A stretch of DNA of 48,625 nt from Mucilaginibacter sp. (GTDB lineage: Bacteria > Bacteroidota > Bacteroidia > Sphingobacteriales > Sphingobacteriaceae). The notes under the pieces were generated by a model. It was not told the DNA's origin, searched no databases, and was given only the letters and a program-made list of their open reading frames with translations. The DNA lies in the NCBI RefSeq assembly GCF_025362475.1, contig NZ_JANYGH010000054.1, positions 1-48,625 on the forward strand. Reading direction: 5' to 3'. How positions within the stretch are numbered: the stretch's first letter is position 1; each line of letters opens with the position of its first letter. Of this stretch, positions 1 through 6,078 are shown piece after piece. The position numbers and the translations under genes were made by a program.

Positions 1-63
1 TACAAGATAACCGATGGAAAAAACAGCCTTCCACCGTGATCTTCTAGCAACCTCTTATCTATT

Positions 64-135
64 GACTGGTCCCTTTTGCCTCGGAATCACTGGTCCACTT
101 TGCCTCGGAATCACTGGTATACTATGGAGCGGAAT
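64..135. repeat. 24-bp tandem repeats resembling an IS21-family end
   Basis: Three head-to-tail units of 24 bp start with ACTGGT at 64-69, 88-93 and 112-117. The first two share 20 identical bases (75-94 and 99-118, containing TTTGCCTCGGAATCACTGGT) and the third is diverged. IS21-family elements are known to carry multiple repeats at their ends, thought to bind transposase, and units of the ACTGGTCC...CGGAATC style occur there. No istA or istB is inside the window, so the assignment is an inference. The short open frame crossing the repeats (14-208) is low complexity and not considered a gene. Confidence 0.4.
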
Positions 136-254
136 ATCCACGTTGGTTTGTTCACGTCCTTTTTACATCCCGCAACTATCAAAAGAACTGGAATACAGAT
201 TAAGGTGATTTTTTTCATTTTTTAATTGTTGTTTGAAACCAAAAGTAAGGATAA

Positions 255-298
255 GTTATCATATATGATAACCAAGTGAGGTCAATTTTAATTGACCT
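255..298 (+). promoter_or_regulatory. Two perfect palindromes: probable operators of the HTH gene
   Basis: GTTATCATATATGATAAC (255-272) is an 18-bp perfect palindrome. Six bases later AGGTCAATTTTAATTGACCT (279-298) is a 20-bp palindrome with 9-bp arms and a TT spacer. Both lie immediately before the start codon of the HTH regulator at 307, the arrangement expected for an autoregulating dimeric repressor or a restriction-modification controller protein. The two sequences differ from each other, so one could be bound by a different protein. Confidence 0.6.
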
Positions 299-306
299 TG
301 ACCTTT

Positions 307-576
307 ATGGAAAACAAGGAGAAAAAGGAAAATAAGAGGGAGGAAGAAGAACAGATTTTTCTAAAGAAACTGGGTGAACGTATTACAGCGATACGTAAAG
401 AAAAAGACGTTAAACAAGTCGAACTTAGTTCCCGTCTTAACATCGAAAAAGCTAATCTCAGTCGAATAGAAGCTGGTAATACCAATCCAACCATTCTTAT
501 GTTGAGAAAGATTTGTAAGCATTTAGAGATTGATTGGGATGATCTCTTAAAAGACTTGAATAACAATATTCAATAA
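307..576 (+). CDS. XRE/Cro-C1-type HTH transcriptional regulator
   Basis: This 89-residue protein is a small DNA-binding regulator. After a charged Lys/Glu-rich leader of about 20 residues it has one helix-turn-helix domain; ITAIRKEKDVKQVELSSRLN is followed by IEKANLSRIEAG, the usual XRE recognition-helix layout, and by a WDDLL tail. ATG 307 is chosen over the in-frame TTG at 292, because 292 lies inside the second palindrome. Size and layout match controller proteins of restriction-modification and defence loci. It converges on the Vsr-like gene. Likely it represses or controls its own promoter through the palindromes at 255-298. HTH identity is firm; the target genes are unknown. Confidence 0.85.
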   Translation: MENKEKKENKREEEEQIFLKKLGERITAIRKEKDVKQVELSSRLNIEKANLSRIEAGNTNPTILMLRKICKHLEIDWDDLLKDLNNNIQ

Positions 577-625
577 TAAGAAGCCCTTAAATCAATATAA
601 CTAAGGGGGTAGATAGTTACACTAT

Positions 626-1057
626 TTAATTATTATTTACTTTTAATTTTTTAATTTTTTCTATAATATCATCAGCTATTAACTGGATGTTTCGCTTTAT
701 ATCTTTTTCCCAATATCTTAAAACTAACCATCCATCTATAGTTAGTTTTTCATTGACTTTAACATCCCTTGCTATGTTTCGTTGAATTTTTGATATCCAA
801 AAGTCCTTATTGGTGTCTATTCTTTTTTCAATACTATCGATGTCTTTTCCATGCCAAAATTCACTATCACAAAATATTGCAAGTTTAATTCCCTTCAAGG
901 AGAAATCGGGTTTCCCATAGATTGTCTTATCATTTTTCCTATATCTAACCCCTCTACCCCAAAGTTCTTTAGCTAATAATAATTCTATTTTGGTGTTCTT
1001 GCTTTTAATCCGTGACATATTATAGCTACGGATTTCTTTACTATGGACATCGGGCAT
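626..1057 (-). CDS. Very short patch repair (Vsr)-type endonuclease
   Basis: This 143-residue protein matches the Vsr family. The N-terminus has RSYNMSRIKSKNTKIE (family form MSxIRxxxTxxE), then GVRYRKND, the nuclease-core segment GKPDFSLKGIKLAIF and the FWHGKD motif, then a W-x-x-KIQRN segment and a tail with DGWLVLRYWEKDI. Vsr enzymes nick beside T:G mismatches made by deamination of 5-methylcytosine and normally accompany a DNA cytosine methyltransferase. None is in the window; it may lie left of position 1. It is the last gene of a minus-strand run from 3391, 21 bp after the 79-residue gene. Family assignment is strong; a role in defence rather than repair is inference. Confidence 0.85.
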   Translation of the reverse strand: MPDVHSKEIRSYNMSRIKSKNTKIELLLAKELWGRGVRYRKNDKTIYGKPDFSLKGIKLAIFCDSEFWHGKDIDSIEKRIDTNKDFWISKIQRNIARDVKVNEKLTIDGWLVLRYWEKDIKRNIQLIADDIIEKIKKLKVNNN

Positions 1058-1078
1058 AATTTTTTATTTAATCGTTTA

Positions 1079-1318
1079 TTAAGGAACTCGGTTTTCTTCG
1101 ATTTGTCGAATTAAAATTTCCATTCCTTCCTCGCGAGACATTAGATTACCAAGTTCCTTGTAAGACAATTCATCAGTATAAATCCCATTTGGATCATTCC
1201 AAGTTAACCATTCTATGATGTCAGTGCGGCTCATAGAATTAACTATTTGAATCAAACCCTGTTTGGATAAACTACCTAAAAAATGATAGTCAAAATAATT
1301 CTTACTCCAAAAGCTCAT
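1079..1318 (-). CDS. Hypothetical protein (79 aa), island gene
   Basis: I do not recognise this small acidic protein. It has no signal peptide, membrane segment or known motif. It starts MSFWSKNYFDYHFLGSLSKQ, has an SMSRTDIIEWLTWNDPNG segment and a LSYKELGNLMSREEGMEILI segment, and looks like a compact helical cytosolic protein. It sits 28 bp after the 82-residue gene and 21 bp before the Vsr-like gene in the same direction, so co-transcription with them is likely. Possible roles include a partner of the nuclease, but nothing in the sequence proves it. Confidence 0.6.
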   Translation of the reverse strand: MSFWSKNYFDYHFLGSLSKQGLIQIVNSMSRTDIIEWLTWNDPNGIYTDELSYKELGNLMSREEGMEILIRQIEENRVP

Positions 1319-1346
1319 TATAGTTATACAAAGTTCTAATCACTAA

Positions 1347-1595
1347 TTATACTTTAGTGATTAGAAATCCGTCTTTCACTTTAGATATTGAAAGTGTTTT
1401 TACGTCCTTGCCTTTTCTGAAACGATTATAATAATATGCACCAGGCGTTGTTTTCAATTTCCACTCTGTTTCCAGGAAAAAAATTCCTTCCCCAGATTTA
1501 AGTTTAGAAATCGCATCACCGAAGATGATCTCTTTGCTACTCTTTTTGTTTAATTCCAATAACGTTTTTACGTCGTCTTTGCTTTTAATTTCCAT
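1347..1595 (-). CDS. Hypothetical protein (82 aa), island gene
   Basis: This is a small basic protein with no recognised domain. The N-terminal half is Lys-rich and helical (SKDDVKTLLELNKKSSKEII) and the C-terminal half is strand-like, with KTTPGAYYYNRFRKGKDVKT. The Tyr/Arg/Lys-rich centre could contact nucleic acid, but this is only an impression. It follows a strong hairpin at 1665-1704 that probably separates it from the 300-residue gene upstream, and it precedes the 79-residue gene by 28 bp. It may therefore be the first gene of a three-gene unit ending in the Vsr-like nuclease. Confidence 0.6.
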   Translation of the reverse strand: MEIKSKDDVKTLLELNKKSSKEIIFGDAISKLKSGEGIFFLETEWKLKTTPGAYYYNRFRKGKDVKTLSISKVKDGFLITKV

Positions 1596-1664
1596 GATTT
1601 ACTAATTTTATTAGCTATTTTACGGAGGTTATTTTAAAAACGCAGCATTAGAAGAAAAATAAAT

Positions 1665-1704
1665 CAATACAAGACATTACCTTTTCAGATAATGTCTTGT
1701 ATTG
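1665..1704 (-). terminator. Hairpin terminator after the 300-aa gene
   Basis: A perfect 15-bp stem (CAATACAAGACATTA at 1665-1679 with its complement at 1690-1704) closes a 10-base loop. On the minus strand it is followed by a T-rich stretch (GATTTATTTTT). This fits intrinsic termination downstream of the gene at 1789-2691. Confidence 0.6.
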
Positions 1705-1788
1705 TTTGCTTTATTTATCCCTTGATAAGAAAAATCGGTCTACCCAAAGGGTCTAATGATGGTGGTCCGTCTATAAGTCAGGAACTGA

Positions 1789-2691
1789 TTATATCAGTTT
1801 GTTAGCAGCCAGAAGTTTCTTCAACTTCTCTACGTTTAACTTTCTTTGTTTTACCCCGTGCTTACTATCAGCATAAAGTTTAACACCATTGGTTTCTACC
1901 TCAATTCTCCTTCTCTTTTCAGTCCCGATAGAAGTTTTAAACAGCCCTGATTTTACTAAATGTTCGTCAAGGTTTGGTATAGCTATATTATCCTCAACAA
2001 AACCCTTTAAGTTATCTAAGTAATTGGTTTCACAATTTATATCAACAAGTGATAAAACACTATTCAATATTCTATCTCTCTTTTCAGATGGCATTAAAGT
2101 TTCTTCGGGTGTTACTGTTTTCATTTTGTTGTGTAATTCATCACTTAAATATCCACTAAATTCATTCTCATAAGTATTAATTAAATCTGCATCAGACATA
2201 TTAGGTAACGGTGTGTTGTCCCAATACTTTTTAATTACCCCCGCTATTTCATTGTCTGATAATTCATATTCATAGTATTTATAAACACCATCGTTAAATA
2301 TAGTCTCTGTTGCTTCCCAAGTAGGTTCACACGGATACCAACTACTATGAAATTCAACATTGTAAATATGTGCCAGGTTAGCGAAAATCCAATCATCACC
2401 ACCTCCACTATCTCCATAAGTAATTGAATAAATTCCGTCACTTTCATCTATACTGGAATCATTTTCCATACCACCATCTACATACTCCATCAGTTCCCGA
2501 TACCCCTCATCAGTAGTAATTAATTTGCCGTCTTGTGTAACTGGTGTAGTTCCTTGTAAAAGGATCTTTGCCCATTCACGGAAATTGTTGCCTGCATAAG
2601 TAAAGAAGGCATCTAATTTCTTTTCTAAATCTTCTATGGTAGCTTTATCAGTAGAACTAAATGAAATTGAATAATCTGTGCATTTTGACAT
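1789..2691 (-). CDS. Hypothetical protein (300 aa), island gene
   Basis: I cannot assign this protein. ATG 2691 (MSKCTDYSISFSSTD) is preferred to 2724, because the extra 11 residues are Leu-rich and unlike a signal peptide. The N-terminal 180 residues are acidic, with GDSGGGDDWIFANLAH and EFHSSWYPCEPTWEATE; this Trp/Cys/Pro stretch is weakly reminiscent of the ferredoxin-like YubB/Api92 domain (N-terminal strand, then a W-rich region), which is only a suggestion. The C-terminal 50 residues are strongly basic (EKRRRIEVETNGV, KHGVKQRKLNVEKLKKLL), as in nucleic-acid-binding tails. Upstream lies a hairpin-rich leader; downstream a terminator. Confidence 0.65.
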   Translation of the reverse strand: MSKCTDYSISFSSTDKATIEDLEKKLDAFFTYAGNNFREWAKILLQGTTPVTQDGKLITTDEGYRELMEYVDGGMENDSSIDESDGIYSITYGDSGGGDDWIFANLAHIYNVEFHSSWYPCEPTWEATETIFNDGVYKYYEYELSDNEIAGVIKKYWDNTPLPNMSDADLINTYENEFSGYLSDELHNKMKTVTPEETLMPSEKRDRILNSVLSLVDINCETNYLDNLKGFVEDNIAIPNLDEHLVKSGLFKTSIGTEKRRRIEVETNGVKLYADSKHGVKQRKLNVEKLKKLLAANKLI

Positions 2692-2775
2692 AACATTTGA
2701 AATTAAAAGTAATAGACATGACACGCCATGCCACTAAGCGGAGGGTTTAATTTGTAGTCGCCTTACAGATTTGTT

Positions 2776-2881
2776 AGTGTCTTTTGAAGACACTGCCGGT
2801 AGCCTCGGCAGAATTGTTTAATGAGTGTGTCTACTCTATCAGTGAGTGGTTAAACATCACTCACTGGTCACTGGGTAGTGA
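2776..2881. other. Four consecutive stem-loops between island genes
   Basis: The gap between the gene ending at 2930 and the start at 2691 contains four hairpins in about 105 bp. They are 2776-2794 (8-bp stem, 3-base loop), 2793-2811 (CTGCCG/CGGCAG), 2840-2866 (CAGTGAGTG/CACTCACTG, 9-bp stem) and 2868-2881 (TCACT/AGTGA). On the minus strand they form the leader of the 300-residue gene. They could be a structured RNA, an attenuator or protein-binding sites. No known riboswitch or ncRNA family is recognised. Confidence 0.5.
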
Positions 2882-2929
2882 TTTCTTTCGTTGTTTGATA
2901 GGGATAAAATTAAAAATAGGATTTCGTAA

Positions 2930-3391
2930 TTACTTCGTCAAACTTGTGTGTTTCGCTTCTGATGGAAATAATATCCATCTTCTTGATAAATCATTTGAAC
3001 TATCAATTTTCAACATGTCCATTAAATCTTCATTAGAAATCGTTTCCTTAGAAAGGATTTGTTGCATTCTAATGTTTTTGAATGAGTTAACTTTGTCTTT
3101 TTCCTCTTTAACAATTTTACGTAACTCTTTAGGTAAGCATCTCAAATCTGGAGTTCTGTCTACCTTTGGTTTTATGTTTATGCTTATTTTAGGAAATAAA
3201 TTTGAAACTATACCTTCAAGGTTTTTTAAGTTATCAGGGGATATAATGTCTTGTGATATTATATCTCTAAAGGATTGAAGATATTTCTCTCTGTCTTGTT
3301 CTTTTCGTTGCTCAACAAGCTTTCTCATTTCTTTGTTAAATGACCCCATGTGAATAGTTCCGTCTTTGCGATGTTTTAGTTTTTGTATCAT
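2930..3391 (-). CDS. Hypothetical protein (153 aa), island gene
   Basis: This is a basic, Lys-rich soluble protein without a recognised domain. The first 45 residues are charged and probably helical or coiled (EMRKLVEQRKEQDREKYLQS). Two similar short motifs, SQDIISPDNLKNLEGI near residue 47 and SKETISNEDLMDMLKI near residue 115, suggest an internal repeat. It is the first minus-strand gene beside the island edge, so its promoter must lie in 3392-3570. An opposite-strand frame at 2784-3278 overlaps it; the minus-strand frame is preferred because it has the island's gene direction and a charged protein-like composition. Confidence 0.6.
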   Translation of the reverse strand: MIQKLKHRKDGTIHMGSFNKEMRKLVEQRKEQDREKYLQSFRDIISQDIISPDNLKNLEGIVSNLFPKISINIKPKVDRTPDLRCLPKELRKIVKEEKDKVNSFKNIRMQQILSKETISNEDLMDMLKIDSSNDLSRRWILFPSEAKHTSLTK

Positions 3392-3576
3392 GATATTTGT
3401 TTTAAATTGTTAAATAATAAACTGATGTTTCTTTAATTGATTTGATGTTTTACTGATTGACTGGGGCAAAGATAAATTGGATTAATGAAGATTATTTTAA
3501 AATCGCTGATACACTAATTGCAATACACTGTTTATTTTGATAACTGATAATCAAGTGGATACAATAATATGGTAAA
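3392..3576. other. AT-rich island edge without genes
   Basis: No gene is seen in these 185 bases. The sequence GATACAC, AATACAC and GGATACAA recurs at about 3514, 3528 and 3558, close to the junction with the yifB/comM fragment. Such spaced repeats could be end-binding sites of a transposase or recombinase. The promoter of the 153-residue gene should also lie here. The exact end of the element cannot be fixed without the left end or an uninterrupted relative. Confidence 0.35.
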
Positions 3577-4279
3577 AGATGTTGCTTTAGTGGGCGGAGG
3601 AAGTAACCCGGCGCCGGGCGAAATTTCATTAGCTCACAATGGTGTTTTATTTTTGGATGAATTGCCCGAGTTTAAACGGAGCGCGTTGGAGGTAATGCGT
3701 CAGCCACTGGAGGAACGCAAAGTAACCATATCAAGAGCCCGGTTTACGGTTGATTACCCCTCCAGCTTTATGTTGATAGCCAGTATGAATCCGTGCCCAT
3801 GCGGATATTATAATCATCCCGAGAAGGAATGCATTTGCCCGCCGGGGATGGTGCAAAAATATTTGAGTAAGATCTCTGGTCCGCTGTTGGATAGGATTGA
3901 CCTGCATGTGGAGGTTACGCCGGTTAACTTTACCGAATTATCATCAGACAGACTGGCCGAAAAAAGCGAGCACATCCGCGAACGGGTAATCAAAGCCCGA
4001 GAAATCCAGATAGAACGTTTTGGTAACAGGCCAGATCTGCATGCCAACGCCCAGATGAGCCCCCAAATGGTACGCGACCAGTGTAAGATAGATGTTGCAG
4101 GCCAAACGCTGCTCAAAAAAGCTATGGAAAAACTGGGCCTTTCTGCCCGTGCTTATGACCGCATCCTGAAGGTATCCCGCACCATTGCCGACCTCGCGGG
4201 CAGCGAAGAAATAAGGCTGGAACATTTGGCGGAGGCGATACATTTCAGGAGTTTGGATAGAGAAGGCTGGGCCGGGTAA
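3569..4279 (+). pseudogene. YifB/ComM Mg-chelatase-like AAA+ ATPase, 3' fragment
   Basis: The protein is the C-terminal part (237 residues) of a family about 510 residues long. It retains DVALVGGGSNPAPGEISLAH, the Walker B strand VLFLDELPEF, the MRQPLEER segment, the Cys-rich NPCPCGYYNHPEKECIC loop, the sensor region SGPLLDRIDLHVEV and the C-terminal lid ending HFRSLDREGW. The N-terminal S5-like fold and the Walker A loop are missing, so no ATP can be bound normally. The first two residues, MV, come from the inserted DNA. In proteobacteria ComM is a branch-migration helicase helping integration of transformed DNA. The lost 5' part presumably lies left of the island. It is almost certainly inactive. 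Confidence 0.9.
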
Positions 4280-4374
4280 TGCTATCACTGTTATGCGGTT
4301 TGTAAACCCGAAAACCAGTCCCTATTGCCTGTAATGCCAATAAAGATTAAATTAAATACGCTTATAAAGTGCTC

Positions 4375-4405
4375 TTGCGTTAGCGCAAAAAAAAAATTAA
4401 CTTCA
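4375..4405 (+). promoter_or_regulatory. Possible promoter of cfa
   Basis: TTG (4375-4377), 20 bases, then TAACTTCA (4398-4405) partly matches the Bacteroidota form TTG-N19/20-TAnnTTTG, missing the last two bases. It lies about 30 bp before the cfa start. The spacer holds a run of ten A. Confidence 0.3.
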
Positions 4406-4433
4406 CCATACAAACGGTTAAAGGCTTAAATAT

Positions 4434-5549
4434 ATGAGTTCGTCTAAAGAAATTATTGAAAAGATGTTTGCCGCCGGGGGCATCAAAATGAATGGCGATA
4501 ACCCCTGGGATTTACAAGTACATAACCCGAAAACATTCGATCGCTTGCTTAGCGCAGGCTCTTTGGGTTTCGGCGAAGCCTACATGGAAGGCTGGTGGGA
4601 TTGTGAGGCTTTAGACGAGTTTTTTTTCCGGGTGCAGTATAACAGGGTTGATAAAATGATTCCCCGCGATTTTACCACCCTAAAATATGCACTTAAAGCA
4701 AAGTTTATGAACCGACAAACCAAAGGCCGGTCAAAAGATGTTGTGCGTAAGCATTATGATATTGGTAATGATATTTATAAGCGGATCCTGGATAAGCACA
4801 TGTTGTATTCCTGCGCCTATTGGAAAACCGCGAAAACGTTAGATGAGGCCCAGGATGACAAGCTGCATTTAATATGCCGTAAACTTAAGTTAGAACCAGG
4901 CATGCGCCTGCTCGACCTGGGTTGTGGCTGGGGTGGACTATCAAAGTTTGCAGCCGAAAACTATGGCGTATCAGTAGTGGGAATAACCATTTCTGAAGAG
5001 CAGGCAGCTTTGGCCCGCGAAGTTAACAAGGGTTTACCGGTAGAGATCAGAGTGCATGATTATCGCGATTTGAATGATAAGTTTGATAGAATTGCCTGTG
5101 TAGCCATGATGGAGCATATTGGTTACCGAAACCACCGGGTATTAATGGAAACTGTTGAAAGAAACCTATCCGATGAGGGCATTTTTCTGCTGCATACCAT
5201 CGGCGGCAATTATTCAACCAAAGTTACCGATCCCTGGATAGATAAATATATATTCCCCAATGGGATGCTCCCTTCGGCGGCCCAGATTACAACCGCGGCC
5301 ATGGGTTTGTTCATTTTAGAAGACTGGCATAATTTCGGTGTTTATTATGATCGCACCTGTATGGAATGGTTAAAAAACCTGGCGCATTTTAAAGATGAGT
5401 TTATAGCCGAGCATGGCGTACCTTTTTACAGGATGTGGGAGTATTACCTCAACGCAAGCGCTGCCTCATTCAGGTCGCGCAAAAACCACCTTTGGCAAGT
5501 AGTTTATACAAAACCGGTAAAGCTGGGATTGTACGAGACTGTACGATAG
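4434..5549 (+). CDS. cfa: Cyclopropane-fatty-acyl-phospholipid synthase
   Basis: The enzyme transfers a methylene group from S-adenosylmethionine to double bonds of unsaturated phospholipid acyl chains at the cytoplasmic face of the membrane. At 371 residues it is close to the E. coli enzyme (382). Visible landmarks are KHYDIGNDIY (106-115), YSCAYW with the active-site Cys127, SAM motif I LDLGCGWGG (160-168), MMEHIG (225-230), HTIGG (254-258) and a C-terminal ASAASFRSRKNHLWQVVYTK. These correspond to the bicarbonate and active-site residues known for Cfa. It stands alone downstream of the yifB/comM fragment. Regulation is not evident beyond a weak promoter match. Confidence 0.95.
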   Translation: MSSSKEIIEKMFAAGGIKMNGDNPWDLQVHNPKTFDRLLSAGSLGFGEAYMEGWWDCEALDEFFFRVQYNRVDKMIPRDFTTLKYALKAKFMNRQTKGRSKDVVRKHYDIGNDIYKRILDKHMLYSCAYWKTAKTLDEAQDDKLHLICRKLKLEPGMRLLDLGCGWGGLSKFAAENYGVSVVGITISEEQAALAREVNKGLPVEIRVHDYRDLNDKFDRIACVAMMEHIGYRNHRVLMETVERNLSDEGIFLLHTIGGNYSTKVTDPWIDKYIFPNGMLPSAAQITTAAMGLFILEDWHNFGVYYDRTCMEWLKNLAHFKDEFIAEHGVPFYRMWEYYLNASAASFRSRKNHLWQVVYTKPVKLGLYETVR

Positions 5550-5587
5550 GGCTTTTATACGGAAAAGCTGTCTAAAAATAAATAAAT

Positions 5588-6045
5588 CGTCATTGCTTCG
5601 TACCTCCCTATGACAAGTTGTTGAATCCCAGACTTACGAAGTTTTAAAAACTTCGTAAGTCTTTCGCCGCTTGTCATTTCCGCCTTCAGGGTCCCTGGAT
5701 TTCACAACTACCTATGACGTTTTGTAAAAACGGTTGTCATCCTGAACGCAGTGAAGGATCTTCTTCGCTATAAAAGTCGGCGATGAGCAGGGCGAAGAAA
5801 ACCCTTCGTTCCTACCCATGACGTATTGAATTTTGAGGCGTGTCGGCCTGTCAGTCTGAGCCTGTCGAAGACTCGCGCGGAGAGGCCTTTGCCCGCTATC
5901 CTTCGACAGGCTCAGGATGACAGCCAGTTTTGTTACGTCATTTTCTCCTTCAGAGGCCACCAGATTTTACGACTCAGGATGACAAACTTTTCAAACGTCA
6001 TTTTCCTTTCAGTGTTCCCCGGATAGTAAAACTCGCAATGACGCG
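5588..6045. repeat. Cluster of palindromic intergenic repeats (REP-like)
   Basis: The 529-base gap between cfa and the GH5 gene has no convincing gene but several inverted repeats. A hairpin GACTTACGAAGTTTT with its complement lies at 5630-5662. A second pair, around TCATCCTGAACGCAGTGAAG and its partner, spans 5735-5823. A third has arms at 5849-5870 (GTCAGTCTGAGCCTGTCGAA) and 5900-5922 (CTTCGACAGGCTCAGGATGA). The block starts with CGTCATTGCTTCG and ends with GCAATGACG. GTCATCCTGAG/TCGAAGG-type units of this kind are widespread intergenic repeats. The open frames across it are by-products of the repeats. Confidence 0.7.
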
Positions 6046-6078
6046 CAAAAATTAGCCAACCTCTGATAACCTGTTAAT

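Larger units (their letters stand above)
1..3577. mobile_element. Right part of an AT-rich genomic island inserted in yifB/comM
   Basis: The stretch is visibly richer in A+T than the DNA after 3.6 kb, has a run of small unrecognised genes on the minus strand, and ends abruptly where the conserved DVALVGGG segment of the YifB/ComM ATPase begins (about 3577). It holds an HTH regulator, a Vsr-like endonuclease and four unknown genes. Neither an integrase nor a transposase is in view; the left part lies outside the window. In Acinetobacter, comM is the known target of AbaR-type islands, so this gene is an established insertion site in another phylum. The island nature is inferred from the broken host gene and composition; the exact border is uncertain by several bases. 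Confidence 0.7.

Noticed and set aside
64..135. CRISPR array
   Set aside because: The 24-bp units are contiguous without spacers, and no cas genes are present.
14..208. Open frame with TGPFCLGI/TGPLCLGI repeats
   Set aside because: The repeats in the protein are simply the translation of the 24-bp DNA repeat; no domain, and typical of non-coding IS ends.
2784..3278. 164-codon frame on the plus strand
   Set aside because: It overlaps hairpins and the better-supported 153-residue gene on the other strand; the protein has no recognisable pattern and does not follow the island's gene direction.
5712..6026. Open frames in both directions between cfa and GH5
   Set aside because: They lie wholly inside palindromic repeats and have the low-complexity look of translated repeats (LSLSK, RQAQ).
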